This document shows positions 33,574-41,452 of a stretch of DNA of 64,000 nucleotides, piece after piece. The notes beneath the pieces are model-generated. The model saw nothing but the letters and a program-made list of their open reading frames with translations, ran no database searches and was not told the DNA's origin. This DNA is from CAYHXN01 sp964360605. Its GTDB lineage: Bacteria; Patescibacteriota; Minisyncoccia; UBA6257; WO2-44-18. Location: NCBI GenBank assembly GCA_964360605.1, contig CAYHXN010000001.1, forward strand, positions 1-64,000, read 5' to 3'. The translations under genes and the position numbers were made by a program. Position 1 is the first letter of the stretch; each line of letters starts with the position of its first letter.

Positions 33574-33813
33574 CTAATTCCTATTTCCCAGTTCTTTAAT
33601 TCCCGTAATAATAGTATTTATAGAATTAAAATTTTCCGTTGTAAGTCTTTCCATATCCAGCTTCACGCCCAACTCTTTTTCAATAAAATCTATCAACTTA
33701 ATCATCGTGAAAGAATCCAAAACCCCGCCCGCGATTAAATCAACGTCTTCATTGCCAATTTTCTTCTGCGTTTCTTTTTCTAAAAATTTTGTAACCTTGT
33801 TTTTAATATCCAT
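33574..33813 (-). CDS. Stand-alone acyl/peptidyl carrier protein
   Basis: A 79-aa four-helix carrier with the phosphopantetheine attachment serine in GGVLDSFTMIKLI (D-S-F/L motif) and acidic helix II (DFIEKELGV). Loaded by the AcpS homologue encoded two genes upstream, it would hold the substrate of the adenylation enzyme as a thioester. The ATG at 33813 gives the normal carrier length; a GTG at 33825 is possible. Its start is preceded by a 14-bp imperfect tandem repeat. Confidence 0.88.
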   Translation of the reverse strand: MDIKNKVTKFLEKETQKKIGNEDVDLIAGGVLDSFTMIKLIDFIEKELGVKLDMERLTTENFNSINTIITGIKELGNRN

Positions 33814-33821
33814 GTCGCTTG

Positions 33822-35348
33822 TCACTTGTTAATTGTCACTTGTATTTCTTCTCTTAATTTAACTCTATCAATTTTTCCTGTGCTGGTCTTTGGTAATTCC
33901 CGCCGATGAATTTCATCGGGTATCAAATACTGCGGCACTAATTTCGCCAAATCTTTTTTAATTTCCTCAACGCTTTTAGTTTCTTTTAAATTTACGAAGG
34001 CGTTCAATTTATTGCCCCCGCTTTCTAAATCGAAAACCGCAATAGCCGCCGATTCATTGACGTAGGGCAAAGAATTCAACGCGGCTTCCACGTCCCCCAA
34101 CTCAACACGATTACCTCGTATTTTTACCTGATTGTCTTTCCGGCCAATAAATTCATAATTCCCGTCTTCGCGGAGCCGTACTAAATCGCCGGTTTTATAA
34201 ATAATCCCGCCATCCGACTTAAACGGATGCTTTATAAAAGAAATCGCCGTCCGTTCCGGATCGTTCCAATACCCCTTGCCGACTCCTAGCCCGTCAACAT
34301 AAAGCTCTCCCACCTCACTCGGTTTGGCTAAAAAACCGCTATCGGTTACCGCGAAAATTTCCATTCCGCCGGTCGCTTTGCCAATTGGAACAAATTTAGA
34401 AAAATCAGTCGGCGGTTCTTTTATTATATAAAAAGAGCACTGAACGGTTGTTTCGGTGGGTCCGTATAAGTTCACAAAGGTCTTTTCCGAAAATGCCGTC
34501 ATCCATTCAGCTAAGAATTTTGACGGAAATCCTTCTCCGTTAAATAAAACTTTGGTTAAGTTTTGCATCCGCCCAGGTTTTACCAGCCCCGCAATAGCCA
34601 GATGAACCATTACCGACGGAACAGAATTCCAAATAGTCAGCCGATTTTCTTCAATAAATTTAATCAGCTGGCCCGGAAATAAAGAATATTCCTCCGGCAC
34701 TAGAAACAAGGTCGCACCGGCTTTCCAGGCGCAATATAAATCAAAAGTAGAAAGATCGAAATGTAGCGGCGGATGCTGAGACATTTTGTCCATATGAGTA
34801 ATACCCAGTTCACTCACTGCCCAATCGGTGGCGTTGATAATATTTGCATGAGTAATCATTACGCCCTTAGGTTTTCCGGTGGATCCGGAGGTGTAAAGAA
34901 TGTAAGCCAAATCGGAACTTTCGTTTTTATAAGCCAAAGGCGCTGTCGGCTGATCACTTACGAAATCTTTTTCACTGTCCAAATTGAAAATACCGGCAAA
35001 GGTTTCCACTAAAGGCAGGCTAGCGTTATCACAAATAACTAACCTTGGAGCAACATCGTTAACAATCTGTTGAAGTCGCGCCACCGGTGCTTTGGCGTTA
35101 AGCGGAACGTAAACTGCGTCAGCTTTGAGAGTGCCGAGAATAGCGTTAACGGCCTTTAAGGATTTGCTTAAACAAAAACCGACTCGATCACCGCGTTTCA
35201 CTCCACGAGCTTTTAACGCTCGCGCCAACTGGTTACTTGTGCTATCTAATTCGGTATAAGTAATTTTCACACCCTTAAAAATTACCGCTGGGTGGTCAGG
35301 ATATTTTTGCGATGATTCTTCAAAATATTGTTGAATTAGTTTAATCAT
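33822..35348 (-). CDS. Stand-alone amino-acid adenylation domain (DltA/NRPS A-domain-like)
   Basis: A 508-aa ANL-superfamily enzyme with all core motifs. A3 is LYTSGSTGKPKGV; A4 is HFDLSTFDLY, with the Asp that binds alpha-amino groups; A5 is NLYGPTETT; A7 is YKTGDLVRLREDG; A8 is GRKDNQVKIRGNRVELGDVE; and A10 is LPKTSTGKIDR. It would activate an amino acid with ATP and load it on the neighbouring carrier. Size and isolation resemble DltA, yet DltB and DltD are absent and a GNAT follows. The stop is 8 bp before the carrier start. Confidence 0.92.
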   Translation of the reverse strand: MIKLIQQYFEESSQKYPDHPAVIFKGVKITYTELDSTSNQLARALKARGVKRGDRVGFCLSKSLKAVNAILGTLKADAVYVPLNAKAPVARLQQIVNDVAPRLVICDNASLPLVETFAGIFNLDSEKDFVSDQPTAPLAYKNESSDLAYILYTSGSTGKPKGVMITHANIINATDWAVSELGITHMDKMSQHPPLHFDLSTFDLYCAWKAGATLFLVPEEYSLFPGQLIKFIEENRLTIWNSVPSVMVHLAIAGLVKPGRMQNLTKVLFNGEGFPSKFLAEWMTAFSEKTFVNLYGPTETTVQCSFYIIKEPPTDFSKFVPIGKATGGMEIFAVTDSGFLAKPSEVGELYVDGLGVGKGYWNDPERTAISFIKHPFKSDGGIIYKTGDLVRLREDGNYEFIGRKDNQVKIRGNRVELGDVEAALNSLPYVNESAAIAVFDLESGGNKLNAFVNLKETKSVEEIKKDLAKLVPQYLIPDEIHRRELPKTSTGKIDRVKLREEIQVTINK

Positions 35349-35353
35349 GGCCG

Positions 35354-35758
35354 TTAGGAATTAGTCATTAAAGCAACTGCGGTAGCGTAATCTTTCGTAT
35401 GAGAAATGGAAATAAGTACCTGAATCTTGCCGCCTGTGGCGAGCCTCGCCTTCTGAAAAATTATTGAATCGGTGGCGGGAAAACTTGAAACTTGAAGCTT
35501 AACCCTTGGACTTCCATCTTTTTTATTTAAAATTTCAATATTTTTCGCTTTATAAATCGTGCTCCCCAACGATTTAATCACTGCTTCTTTAGCGGCAAAT
35601 TTACCGGCAAAATGCTGGTGGGGATTAGATTTAGAAAGACAATATTTTATTTCTTGGTCGGTAAAAATCTTTGTATAAAAACTCTGATTTTTCACGTAAG
35701 GTATTTTCCGAAACTTTTTTACCTCTACTATATCTATACCTACATTTTTTATTTTCAT
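35354..35758 (-). CDS. Holo-[acyl-carrier-protein] synthase-like phosphopantetheinyl transferase
   Basis: A 134-aa AcpS-type enzyme with the metal-binding GIDIVEVKKF at the N-terminus and FAGKFAAKEAVIKSLG (~51-66) carrying the KE-A-x-x-K motif. It attaches phosphopantetheine to the carrier protein encoded downstream. Being in the same run (start overlaps the upstream stop by 4 bp), it is probably dedicated to this cassette; whether it also serves a fatty-acid carrier is unknown. Confidence 0.92.
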   Translation of the reverse strand: MKIKNVGIDIVEVKKFRKIPYVKNQSFYTKIFTDQEIKYCLSKSNPHQHFAGKFAAKEAVIKSLGSTIYKAKNIEILNKKDGSPRVKLQVSSFPATDSIIFQKARLATGGKIQVLISISHTKDYATAVALMTNS

Positions 35759-37107
35759 AATTGGTTCAAAATGAACTGGGTAATTCGCTCACCCGCCTTA
35801 CCATCTAATTGGCAACACTGCTCCTCCACCAAACGCCTTCGTCCCTCTCGATCTAAAGATGGGTTTTCTAAATACTGATTTATTTGATTTATAAGCTCCT
35901 GCCTGTTTCTAGGATAGGCAATACCGCCGGTAAGCACCGCTTTAGCGTAGTGAGTCATTTTATAAAAATAAGTTGGGGATTTAGAGGCAAGCTCCTTTTC
36001 CCTTACCTCAAAATTAATATTGATAACTGGTTTATCAAAAACCGCCGCGTCAATACTCATACTGGAAGCGTAGCAAATAAAAACGTCCGTGTTGGCCAAC
36101 GTATCCGTAAGACCGCGAATATCCTCAAAGCTCATATCCCAATCTACTCCCCGCTTGGAAGAAAAACGGATTCCCGGCAAGTCGTACTTAAGACGCGGGC
36201 GCTTAATCAATTCATCTTTATCGGTAAAATCGTTCGGTTGGAAACGAACAAGTAGCTGGGCGTTTCTAATCTCACCGCTTTCTGTCGCGGAACTCAACAG
36301 GTCAATAATATCCCAATCAGAGTTACTAAACGCTTTTCCCATTGGAGCGTAAACAATAAGTTTTTTATTCAAATCTAAGCCTTTTTTGGAAAGAAATACG
36401 TCGCGCGACACTGGCTTGTAATTAATATGCCAATCGTATTGTGGAATACCAGTAACGCAAATATCTTCCCGAGCCATATCCGCGTGACAGATTGCCTCCT
36501 CTTCCACTAAATGGTTAAAAACTATTAACTTATCCGGAAGTAATCTCAAGCTGTTGCGGGCTGTTAATTTATCCCAAGAATTAATAAAACCGATGGTTGG
36601 AACGTCTCTATGCATCGCTTCCCGCAATAGATGCGCTTCTAAATCATCAAATAGGTGAGCTAAGAAAACTACCGATGGTTTATATTTTTCAAAATACCCA
36701 GAAAAAGTTCGGTCTTTAACCAAAAAATAATCTAGCGCTCTCGCTACTTTCCGGAAAAAACGGCGGGCCAGCAATCTATTCAGTGCCCAATTAATCCAAT
36801 AGCGCGGGTAGCTTATGCCTGTTTCTAATGCCATTTTACGCCGCAAGTCCACAGTTTCCGTCCGCAATAAGAAGAATTTCAAACCAGAAAAAAACTTATC
36901 CCACCCCCGAAGAACCGGAGCCGAAACCGATTCGTAAATTACATTGGGATTAGAAAATTCTTTTTGATAGTAGGCGGCCCGCTCTAGCGTTCCCACAAAA
37001 AAAACTATTCGCACCGCCGGTTGTTTTACAAGATTTTTATAAATATCGGTACGCAAAATATTCTTCGCTTCCACGCCCTGAAAGATAGTAATGAATATTG
37101 TTTTCAT
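35755..37107 (-). CDS. GT-B-like surface carbohydrate transferase (CDP-glycerol-transferase-like)
   Basis: A 450-aa soluble protein. Two Rossmann-like halves are joined by an Arg-rich region (~100-140). The C-half has LIVYAPMGKAFSN, LLVRFQPNDF and FICYASSMSIDAAVFDKPVIN, the pattern of glycerophosphotransferase-like GT-B proteins. It is related to the two genes at 57898 and 59269 (similar length, same 'Sx-SIDAAVFDKPVIN' signature). Donor and acceptor are unknown. A terminator ahead of it (37118-37141) makes it the first gene of the long run to 26650. Confidence 0.78.
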   Translation of the reverse strand: MKTIFITIFQGVEAKNILRTDIYKNLVKQPAVRIVFFVGTLERAAYYQKEFSNPNVIYESVSAPVLRGWDKFFSGLKFFLLRTETVDLRRKMALETGISYPRYWINWALNRLLARRFFRKVARALDYFLVKDRTFSGYFEKYKPSVVFLAHLFDDLEAHLLREAMHRDVPTIGFINSWDKLTARNSLRLLPDKLIVFNHLVEEEAICHADMAREDICVTGIPQYDWHINYKPVSRDVFLSKKGLDLNKKLIVYAPMGKAFSNSDWDIIDLLSSATESGEIRNAQLLVRFQPNDFTDKDELIKRPRLKYDLPGIRFSSKRGVDWDMSFEDIRGLTDTLANTDVFICYASSMSIDAAVFDKPVININFEVREKELASKSPTYFYKMTHYAKAVLTGGIAYPRNRQELINQINQYLENPSLDREGRRRLVEEQCCQLDGKAGERITQFILNQL

Positions 37108-37117
37108 ACATTAAAAA

Positions 37118-37141
37118 AAATCTCCGATGATTCGGAGATTT
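37118..37141 (-). terminator. Terminator of the transaldolase-like gene
   Basis: AAATCTCCGA / TCGGAGATTT, a 10-bp perfect stem with a 4-nt loop, followed on the minus strand by TTTTTTAATG. It divides the 37-38.5 kb pair from the operon that starts at 37107. Confidence 0.8.
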
Positions 37142-37174
37142 CTAAGTTTTATTATAATCTATTTTTACTAGATT

Positions 37175-37843
37175 TTAAAGCATTCCGGCATCACGCAAAA
37201 ATTGCTCTTGAGTCTCCACGCTTTTCTTCTGGTAAATAATTTTTGGCATAAATTTAGGCGGAACAGTAACAATATGAACTCCCGCTTCGTAAACGTCAAA
37301 AACATCCCGAGCCTCCCTAATACTTCCGGCAATAATTTCAGATTTTAGATTGCAGTCATCAAGCTCTTTTCGAGTTTTTTTTATTGTGGCCAATCCGTCG
37401 GAACCCATGTCTATAATACGCCGATAAAGCAAGCTAACGTATTTCGCGCCCGCTTTTGCGGCCCAAAATGCTTGATGCCAATCCACGCAAGCGGTGCAAT
37501 TTACCGTAATTCCTGAATCACTTAACTTGTGGACCACCCCTAAACGGTCCGTCCCATCCACGCCCAAAATCGGAATTTTGATTGCCAACCCGGAATAATT
37601 TAATACTCGGATAAAATAATCAGCCTGCCTTAACATTGCCCCCGGAGTATCGCCAAACACTTCCACGCTCAGAGAAATTGGCTCCTTGCTATAAGCTCGT
37701 ATCGCTTCAATAATTTTTTTCCAAATGGGAATAGGATTTTTCTTTTTTACCAAAGAAGGGTTAGTGGTAATTCCATCTAAAATCCCGGTTTTTAACCATT
37801 TTTCTATTTCTCCAAGGTCTGCCGTATCTAGAAAGATTTTCAT
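37175..37843 (-). CDS. Transaldolase-family (fructose-6-phosphate-aldolase-like) protein
   Basis: A 222-aa short TIM-barrel protein beginning MKIFLDTADLGEIEKW, the family start. It also has GITTNPSL, the Schiff-base lysine in LAIKIPI and SLLYRRIIDMG. It makes or cleaves a C6/C7 sugar phosphate, fitting supply of sedoheptulose-7-phosphate to the GmhA gene that precedes it. GAGGT 5 nt before the ATG at 37843 identifies the start; the longer alternative would overlap gmhA. Confidence 0.88.
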   Translation of the reverse strand: MKIFLDTADLGEIEKWLKTGILDGITTNPSLVKKKNPIPIWKKIIEAIRAYSKEPISLSVEVFGDTPGAMLRQADYFIRVLNYSGLAIKIPILGVDGTDRLGVVHKLSDSGITVNCTACVDWHQAFWAAKAGAKYVSLLYRRIIDMGSDGLATIKKTRKELDDCNLKSEIIAGSIREARDVFDVYEAGVHIVTVPPKFMPKIIYQKKSVETQEQFLRDAGML

Positions 37844-37892
37844 CTTTACCTCAAAAGTTCTGTTATTAAAATAGCCGTAAAAAAAAGCGGCG

Positions 37893-38528
37893 TCAATGGC
37901 CGCTATTTTCAAATTCTTTGATTTTGTTTTTAAGGCAGAAAATAATTAAGTGCTGGATAACGACCTGAAAAGACTCCACGAGAGCGGTTTTTAGTTCCTT
38001 ATTGGTAACAATGCGAATAGGCGCGTCCACCATCTCTAAAAGCGGGCCGCCGCCGGCTATCGCAATCGTTTGACCGCCGACATCTTTAATTTTTTGGATT
38101 CCCTTAAGCAAATTCTGAGACCACTTTCCACCTAAATCCGAACCCTCTCCGCCATTTACGCTCAATCCGATACCAACCCCGCCACCCTCATAGTAATTGT
38201 CCAACCAAGCAGTAAAGTAATCCTCTTTCGCCCTATCGTTTACGATCGCGGTACTGTGCGGGATATTATCCCACAAAGTTAGGGCATGTATTCCCCTCTG
38301 TCCAGGAACGTCATTAATGGTCTTTGCCAGATCACCGGCAAAATGGGAGGCGGTGGAAGCCGATCCGCCGTTGCCTAAAATATAAACTTTCCGTCTGTCC
38401 TCCCACGCCTCAAAAAGAATCTGGATTGCTTTTTCTATCTCCACCGCTTGCCCTTCTAGCTTTTTAGATATCTCGCTGGAATGCTTTAAGTAATTTAAAA
38501 TAAATTCCCGATCGTCGTTTTCTTTCAC
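37893..38528 (-). CDS. gmhA: SIS-domain sugar isomerase (GmhA-like)
   Basis: A 211-aa SIS protein with the phosphosugar-binding GNGGSASTASHFAGDL and a second SVNGGEGSDLGG loop. Closest in form to sedoheptulose-7-phosphate isomerase GmhA, the first step of heptose synthesis. The usual GmhA zinc/catalytic residues (Glu and His of the active site) cannot be confirmed by eye. It starts at GTG with GGAG 8 nt upstream. With the transaldolase-like gene downstream it forms a two-gene unit closed by a terminator. Confidence 0.82.
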   Translation of the reverse strand: MKENDDREFILNYLKHSSEISKKLEGQAVEIEKAIQILFEAWEDRRKVYILGNGGSASTASHFAGDLAKTINDVPGQRGIHALTLWDNIPHSTAIVNDRAKEDYFTAWLDNYYEGGGVGIGLSVNGGEGSDLGGKWSQNLLKGIQKIKDVGGQTIAIAGGGPLLEMVDAPIRIVTNKELKTALVESFQVVIQHLIIFCLKNKIKEFENSGH

Positions 38529-38598
38529 CGTATTGCTCCGAAAAAGTGCTGCTTATAACGTAAACAAGCGCGACCTTCGGGTCAATATTGACAAAAAA

Positions 38599-38615
38599 TC
38601 CCGAATGTATCGGGA
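38599..38615 (-). terminator. Terminator of the SDR gene at 38626
   Basis: TCCCGA / TCGGGA with a 5-nt loop, followed on the minus strand by TTTTTTGTC. Confidence 0.7.
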
Positions 38616-38625
38616 CTCTTTTAAT

Positions 38626-39468
38626 CTACCAGCTCTTTCCGCGATGCTCCGGTTTCACCCGGCGCATATTATATATGTCGGTGCTCTGTAAATCATTAAG
38701 ATGACCAGGAAACTCTTTATATTTATCGTGTAAAGCGCTCAAATATTTTCCGGTAACACCGGTCGCTTCCGGAGACGCCAGCCAAAAAATTAACTGGGCG
38801 GCTTTTTCCGGCGGTACTCCGCCATCGGATTTTTGTTTAACCGAACGCTCCCAAATCTCCTTACCCACCTTTCCCTCTCCCGCTAACAAGAGATTGTCCA
38901 GAAACTTTGTATTTACTCCTCCCGGAGCAATAGCATTTACATAAATTTTATAACTCTTTAACTCATCACCCAAACTTTCAGTAAAGCGAATAATCGCGCC
39001 CTTGGAAGAGCTGTAGGCGGTGAAACGCGGTAAAGCTCCGTCGCCGCCTCCAGAAAAATTCACGATCCGGCCACCGCCCTGCTTTTTCATAAACGGTATG
39101 GTCATTTTACACATTGCTACCGTGCCGAAAACATTAATATCAAAAGTTTTTTTCCATTCCGCTAAATCGTTATCAGCTAATTCGCCTATCGGCCCATAAA
39201 TACCGGCGGCATTAACTAGTACATCCAAACGACCGTCAAAACTCTTTTCTATATAAGACTGAATTTTAGAAACGTCATTGGCGCTGGAAACGTCCGCCAC
39301 TAAAACATTAATCGTTGGAGAAATCTTAGAAAGTTCGGCTTTAGTTGACTCTAATTCGCTTAGGGTTCTAGAAACTATTAAAATGTGGTCGCCATTGCGC
39401 GCAAAATCGGCGGCTACGGCTTTCCCGATACCCCTGCCCCCACCAGTTATTATCACGTTTCTAAACAT
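38626..39468 (-). CDS. Short-chain dehydrogenase/reductase
   Basis: A 280-aa classical SDR with the cofactor motif GGGRGIGKA near the N-terminus, NAAGIYGPIG (N-A-G), a Ser region at FSGGGDG and the catalytic YSSSK. A ~30-residue C-terminal tail with a Lys/Arg end (RVKPEHRGKSW) exceeds the usual length. It likely reduces or oxidises a sugar or sugar-linked intermediate. TATTTT lies 11 nt before the ATG. Confidence 0.82.
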   Translation of the reverse strand: MFRNVIITGGGRGIGKAVAADFARNGDHILIVSRTLSELESTKAELSKISPTINVLVADVSSANDVSKIQSYIEKSFDGRLDVLVNAAGIYGPIGELADNDLAEWKKTFDINVFGTVAMCKMTIPFMKKQGGGRIVNFSGGGDGALPRFTAYSSSKGAIIRFTESLGDELKSYKIYVNAIAPGGVNTKFLDNLLLAGEGKVGKEIWERSVKQKSDGGVPPEKAAQLIFWLASPEATGVTGKYLSALHDKYKEFPGHLNDLQSTDIYNMRRVKPEHRGKSW

Positions 39469-39489
39469 AATTATCTTTTAAAATACTTT

Positions 39490-40602
39490 TTATATTTTAA
39501 CAATTTTTTGTTTTTTGAGAAGCTTCTCGCTAGCTTGCCAATATTTTTTTGCTTCTGGATATTGCTTGATCCAACTTACGTATTCTTTAACATTATCTTT
39601 TAATTCATACTTGGACGACCAACCTAATTGTTTTAGTTTAGAAATATCCATTATTTGATGACGCGGCGTATTAAGACGGTATTCTCCGACAATCACCGGT
39701 TTGAAAGGAATATTAGCCTCTTTCGCGACTAACCGAGCCACATCCAAGACAGTGGTAACTTTCCCGCTTCCGATATTAAAGGCTTCGTAATCCGCGCGTG
39801 AATCGGTTAATACTTTCAGATGAGCAGAGGTTACGTCTTTAATATTAACAAAATCCCTAATCTGTTTCCCATCCTCGTGAATACTTAACGGCTGACCCGA
39901 TAATCCTTGAACAGCGAACGCCCTTAACGCGCCGGAATAAAAATGGCGGAAGGATTGGCGCGGTCCATGGACGATTGAGTAACGTACCGCCACCGTGGGA
40001 ATCTGATAGATTTTTCCAAGCACCAAAGCGGTCCGTTCAGACGCTAACTTAGAAATTCCGTAGGGAATCTGCGGATTCAGCGTGTCATCTTCTTTCTCTG
40101 GTAAGGGCCGAACAATACTACCGTCAATAGGACAGCGCATCTCCCAGTCTTTTTTCCGCAATTGTTTTTCGGAACGATGCTGAAGATACAAAGTCTTGTG
40201 CTTAGAACAATTATATTTCCCCTCTCCGTAAACCGATTGCGAAGAAGTAATGATTATTTTTTGGATCGGCAGTCTTTTCTCAACGATAATCTCGTAAATC
40301 ATCGCCGTACTAGCCGTATTGGTAGCAAAATACGTACTAAAATCCAGCCGATAATCCATGTAGGCCGCGAGATGAAAAACATAATCAACGCCAGCCAAAG
40401 ATTTTTCTAAATCCTTGCGTTCCCTAACGTCGCCTTTAATGAATTCCGATTTTTTGTTAAACCATTCTGGTAATTTTCCGTTGTGGGTTGGCGGTGCCAA
40501 ATTATCCAAGACTCGCACCGCGTAACCGGCTCCTATAAGGCCATCTACTAGATGCGAACCGATAAAACCGGCACCGCCAGTTACTAGAACAAGTCCTTTC
40601 AT
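39490..40602 (-). CDS. NAD-dependent epimerase/dehydratase with a cysteine-containing insert
   Basis: A 370-aa extended SDR with GGAGFIGSH, TSSQSVYG, a catalytic YGISK and RYSIVHGPRQS. Between the Ser and Tyr motifs (about 120-175) there is a 40-50-residue insert rich in Lys, Arg and Cys (YNCSKHKTLYL...MRCPIDGS) that normal GalE-type enzymes lack. It could bind a metal or make a lid. The product is probably a nucleotide-sugar epimer. TATATT is 8 nt before the ATG with no Shine-Dalgarno. Confidence 0.83.
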   Translation of the reverse strand: MKGLVLVTGGAGFIGSHLVDGLIGAGYAVRVLDNLAPPTHNGKLPEWFNKKSEFIKGDVRERKDLEKSLAGVDYVFHLAAYMDYRLDFSTYFATNTASTAMIYEIIVEKRLPIQKIIITSSQSVYGEGKYNCSKHKTLYLQHRSEKQLRKKDWEMRCPIDGSIVRPLPEKEDDTLNPQIPYGISKLASERTALVLGKIYQIPTVAVRYSIVHGPRQSFRHFYSGALRAFAVQGLSGQPLSIHEDGKQIRDFVNIKDVTSAHLKVLTDSRADYEAFNIGSGKVTTVLDVARLVAKEANIPFKPVIVGEYRLNTPRHQIMDISKLKQLGWSSKYELKDNVKEYVSWIKQYPEAKKYWQASEKLLKKQKIVKI

Positions 40603-40625
40603 ATCATTTTAATATAGGAAAAAAA

Positions 40626-40649
40626 AATCCCGAGTTCAAGCTCGAGATT
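40626..40649 (-). terminator. Terminator of the HAD phosphatase gene
   Basis: AATCCCGAG / CTCGAGATT (one mismatch), 6-nt loop, followed on the minus strand by a run of T. It overlaps the coding end. Confidence 0.65.
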
Positions 40650-41346
40650 GGGCAGATTCTTCGTTCAAATTTTTTATCAAAGCAGGGGTGTTAATCTCAT
40701 CCCAATTCATAAATACTCTATGCGCACCCGCTTCCACTAAGGCGTTCACCGTATCCGGCCGATTGTATATAGGCATACCGATAGTCAAACACCCAACAGT
40801 TACCGCTCCCAAAATACCACGCGGCGAGTCTTCAAAAACAAGCTGTTCCGTGGTGTTCACTCCGGCTCTTTCGGCAGTTTCATCCCAAACATCCGGAGAT
40901 GGCTTCAATTGCTTAACATCATCTCGGAGAACAACTAAACGGGGATCAAAATACTTATCCAGCCCGGAACTCTCCATCAGCATCTTAGCGTATTTTTCAG
41001 TGGTTAAACTCCCAACAGTCATTTTATAGTCGTTGCGCTTCAACCATTCTAAAACTTCAACTAATCCTGAACGGGCAACGATCTTAGACTTTTCCAAAAA
41101 CTTTTCGTAATGGCTTTTATCCAACTCTAAAATTAACTTCCAATCAACCGGAGAGGGGGCTAGAGCCGCTATTTCTTTCGCGATGTCTTCATCCGGCCCG
41201 CCGATAAAATGGGGAATTTTCTGAAAACAATCCTCCATTGTTAGCTTCACACCGACAATGGAAGCGGCCGCGATGTGGGCGTTGTGATGAGCGGCTTCCA
41301 CGTTGACCATTGTTCCTTCTAAATCAAAAGCCACCGCTTTTATCAT
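40636..41346 (-). CDS. HAD-superfamily sugar phosphatase/phosphomutase-like
   Basis: A 236-aa HAD protein with a helical cap (cap class C1) and motif I as FDLEGT. The second Asp of the usual DxDGT, the general acid/base, is a Glu here. Motif II is SLTT, motif III the Lys in QLKPSPDVW and motif IV the Asp in VFEDSPRG. It resembles beta-phosphoglucomutase/GPH phosphatases. A GmhB-like dephosphorylation of heptose bisphosphate is possible but not proven. AGAGG precedes the ATG. Confidence 0.82.
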   Translation of the reverse strand: MIKAVAFDLEGTMVNVEAAHHNAHIAAASIVGVKLTMEDCFQKIPHFIGGPDEDIAKEIAALAPSPVDWKLILELDKSHYEKFLEKSKIVARSGLVEVLEWLKRNDYKMTVGSLTTEKYAKMLMESSGLDKYFDPRLVVLRDDVKQLKPSPDVWDETAERAGVNTTEQLVFEDSPRGILGAVTVGCLTIGMPIYNRPDTVNALVEAGAHRVFMNWDEINTPALIKNLNEESAQSRA

Positions 41347-41452
41347 TGAAAACCTCTTTAAAAAATCTGCTGTCAGAATAACTTATTACTCTTAATAAGG
41401 CAATCCCTGTTATAAATTCACCTATCATTAAATAGTCCGCGTGATTCGCGTA

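Noticed and set aside
32493..35758. Non-ribosomal peptide synthetase
   Set aside because: There is a single adenylation domain and one carrier, with no condensation or thioesterase domain; the context is glycan synthesis.
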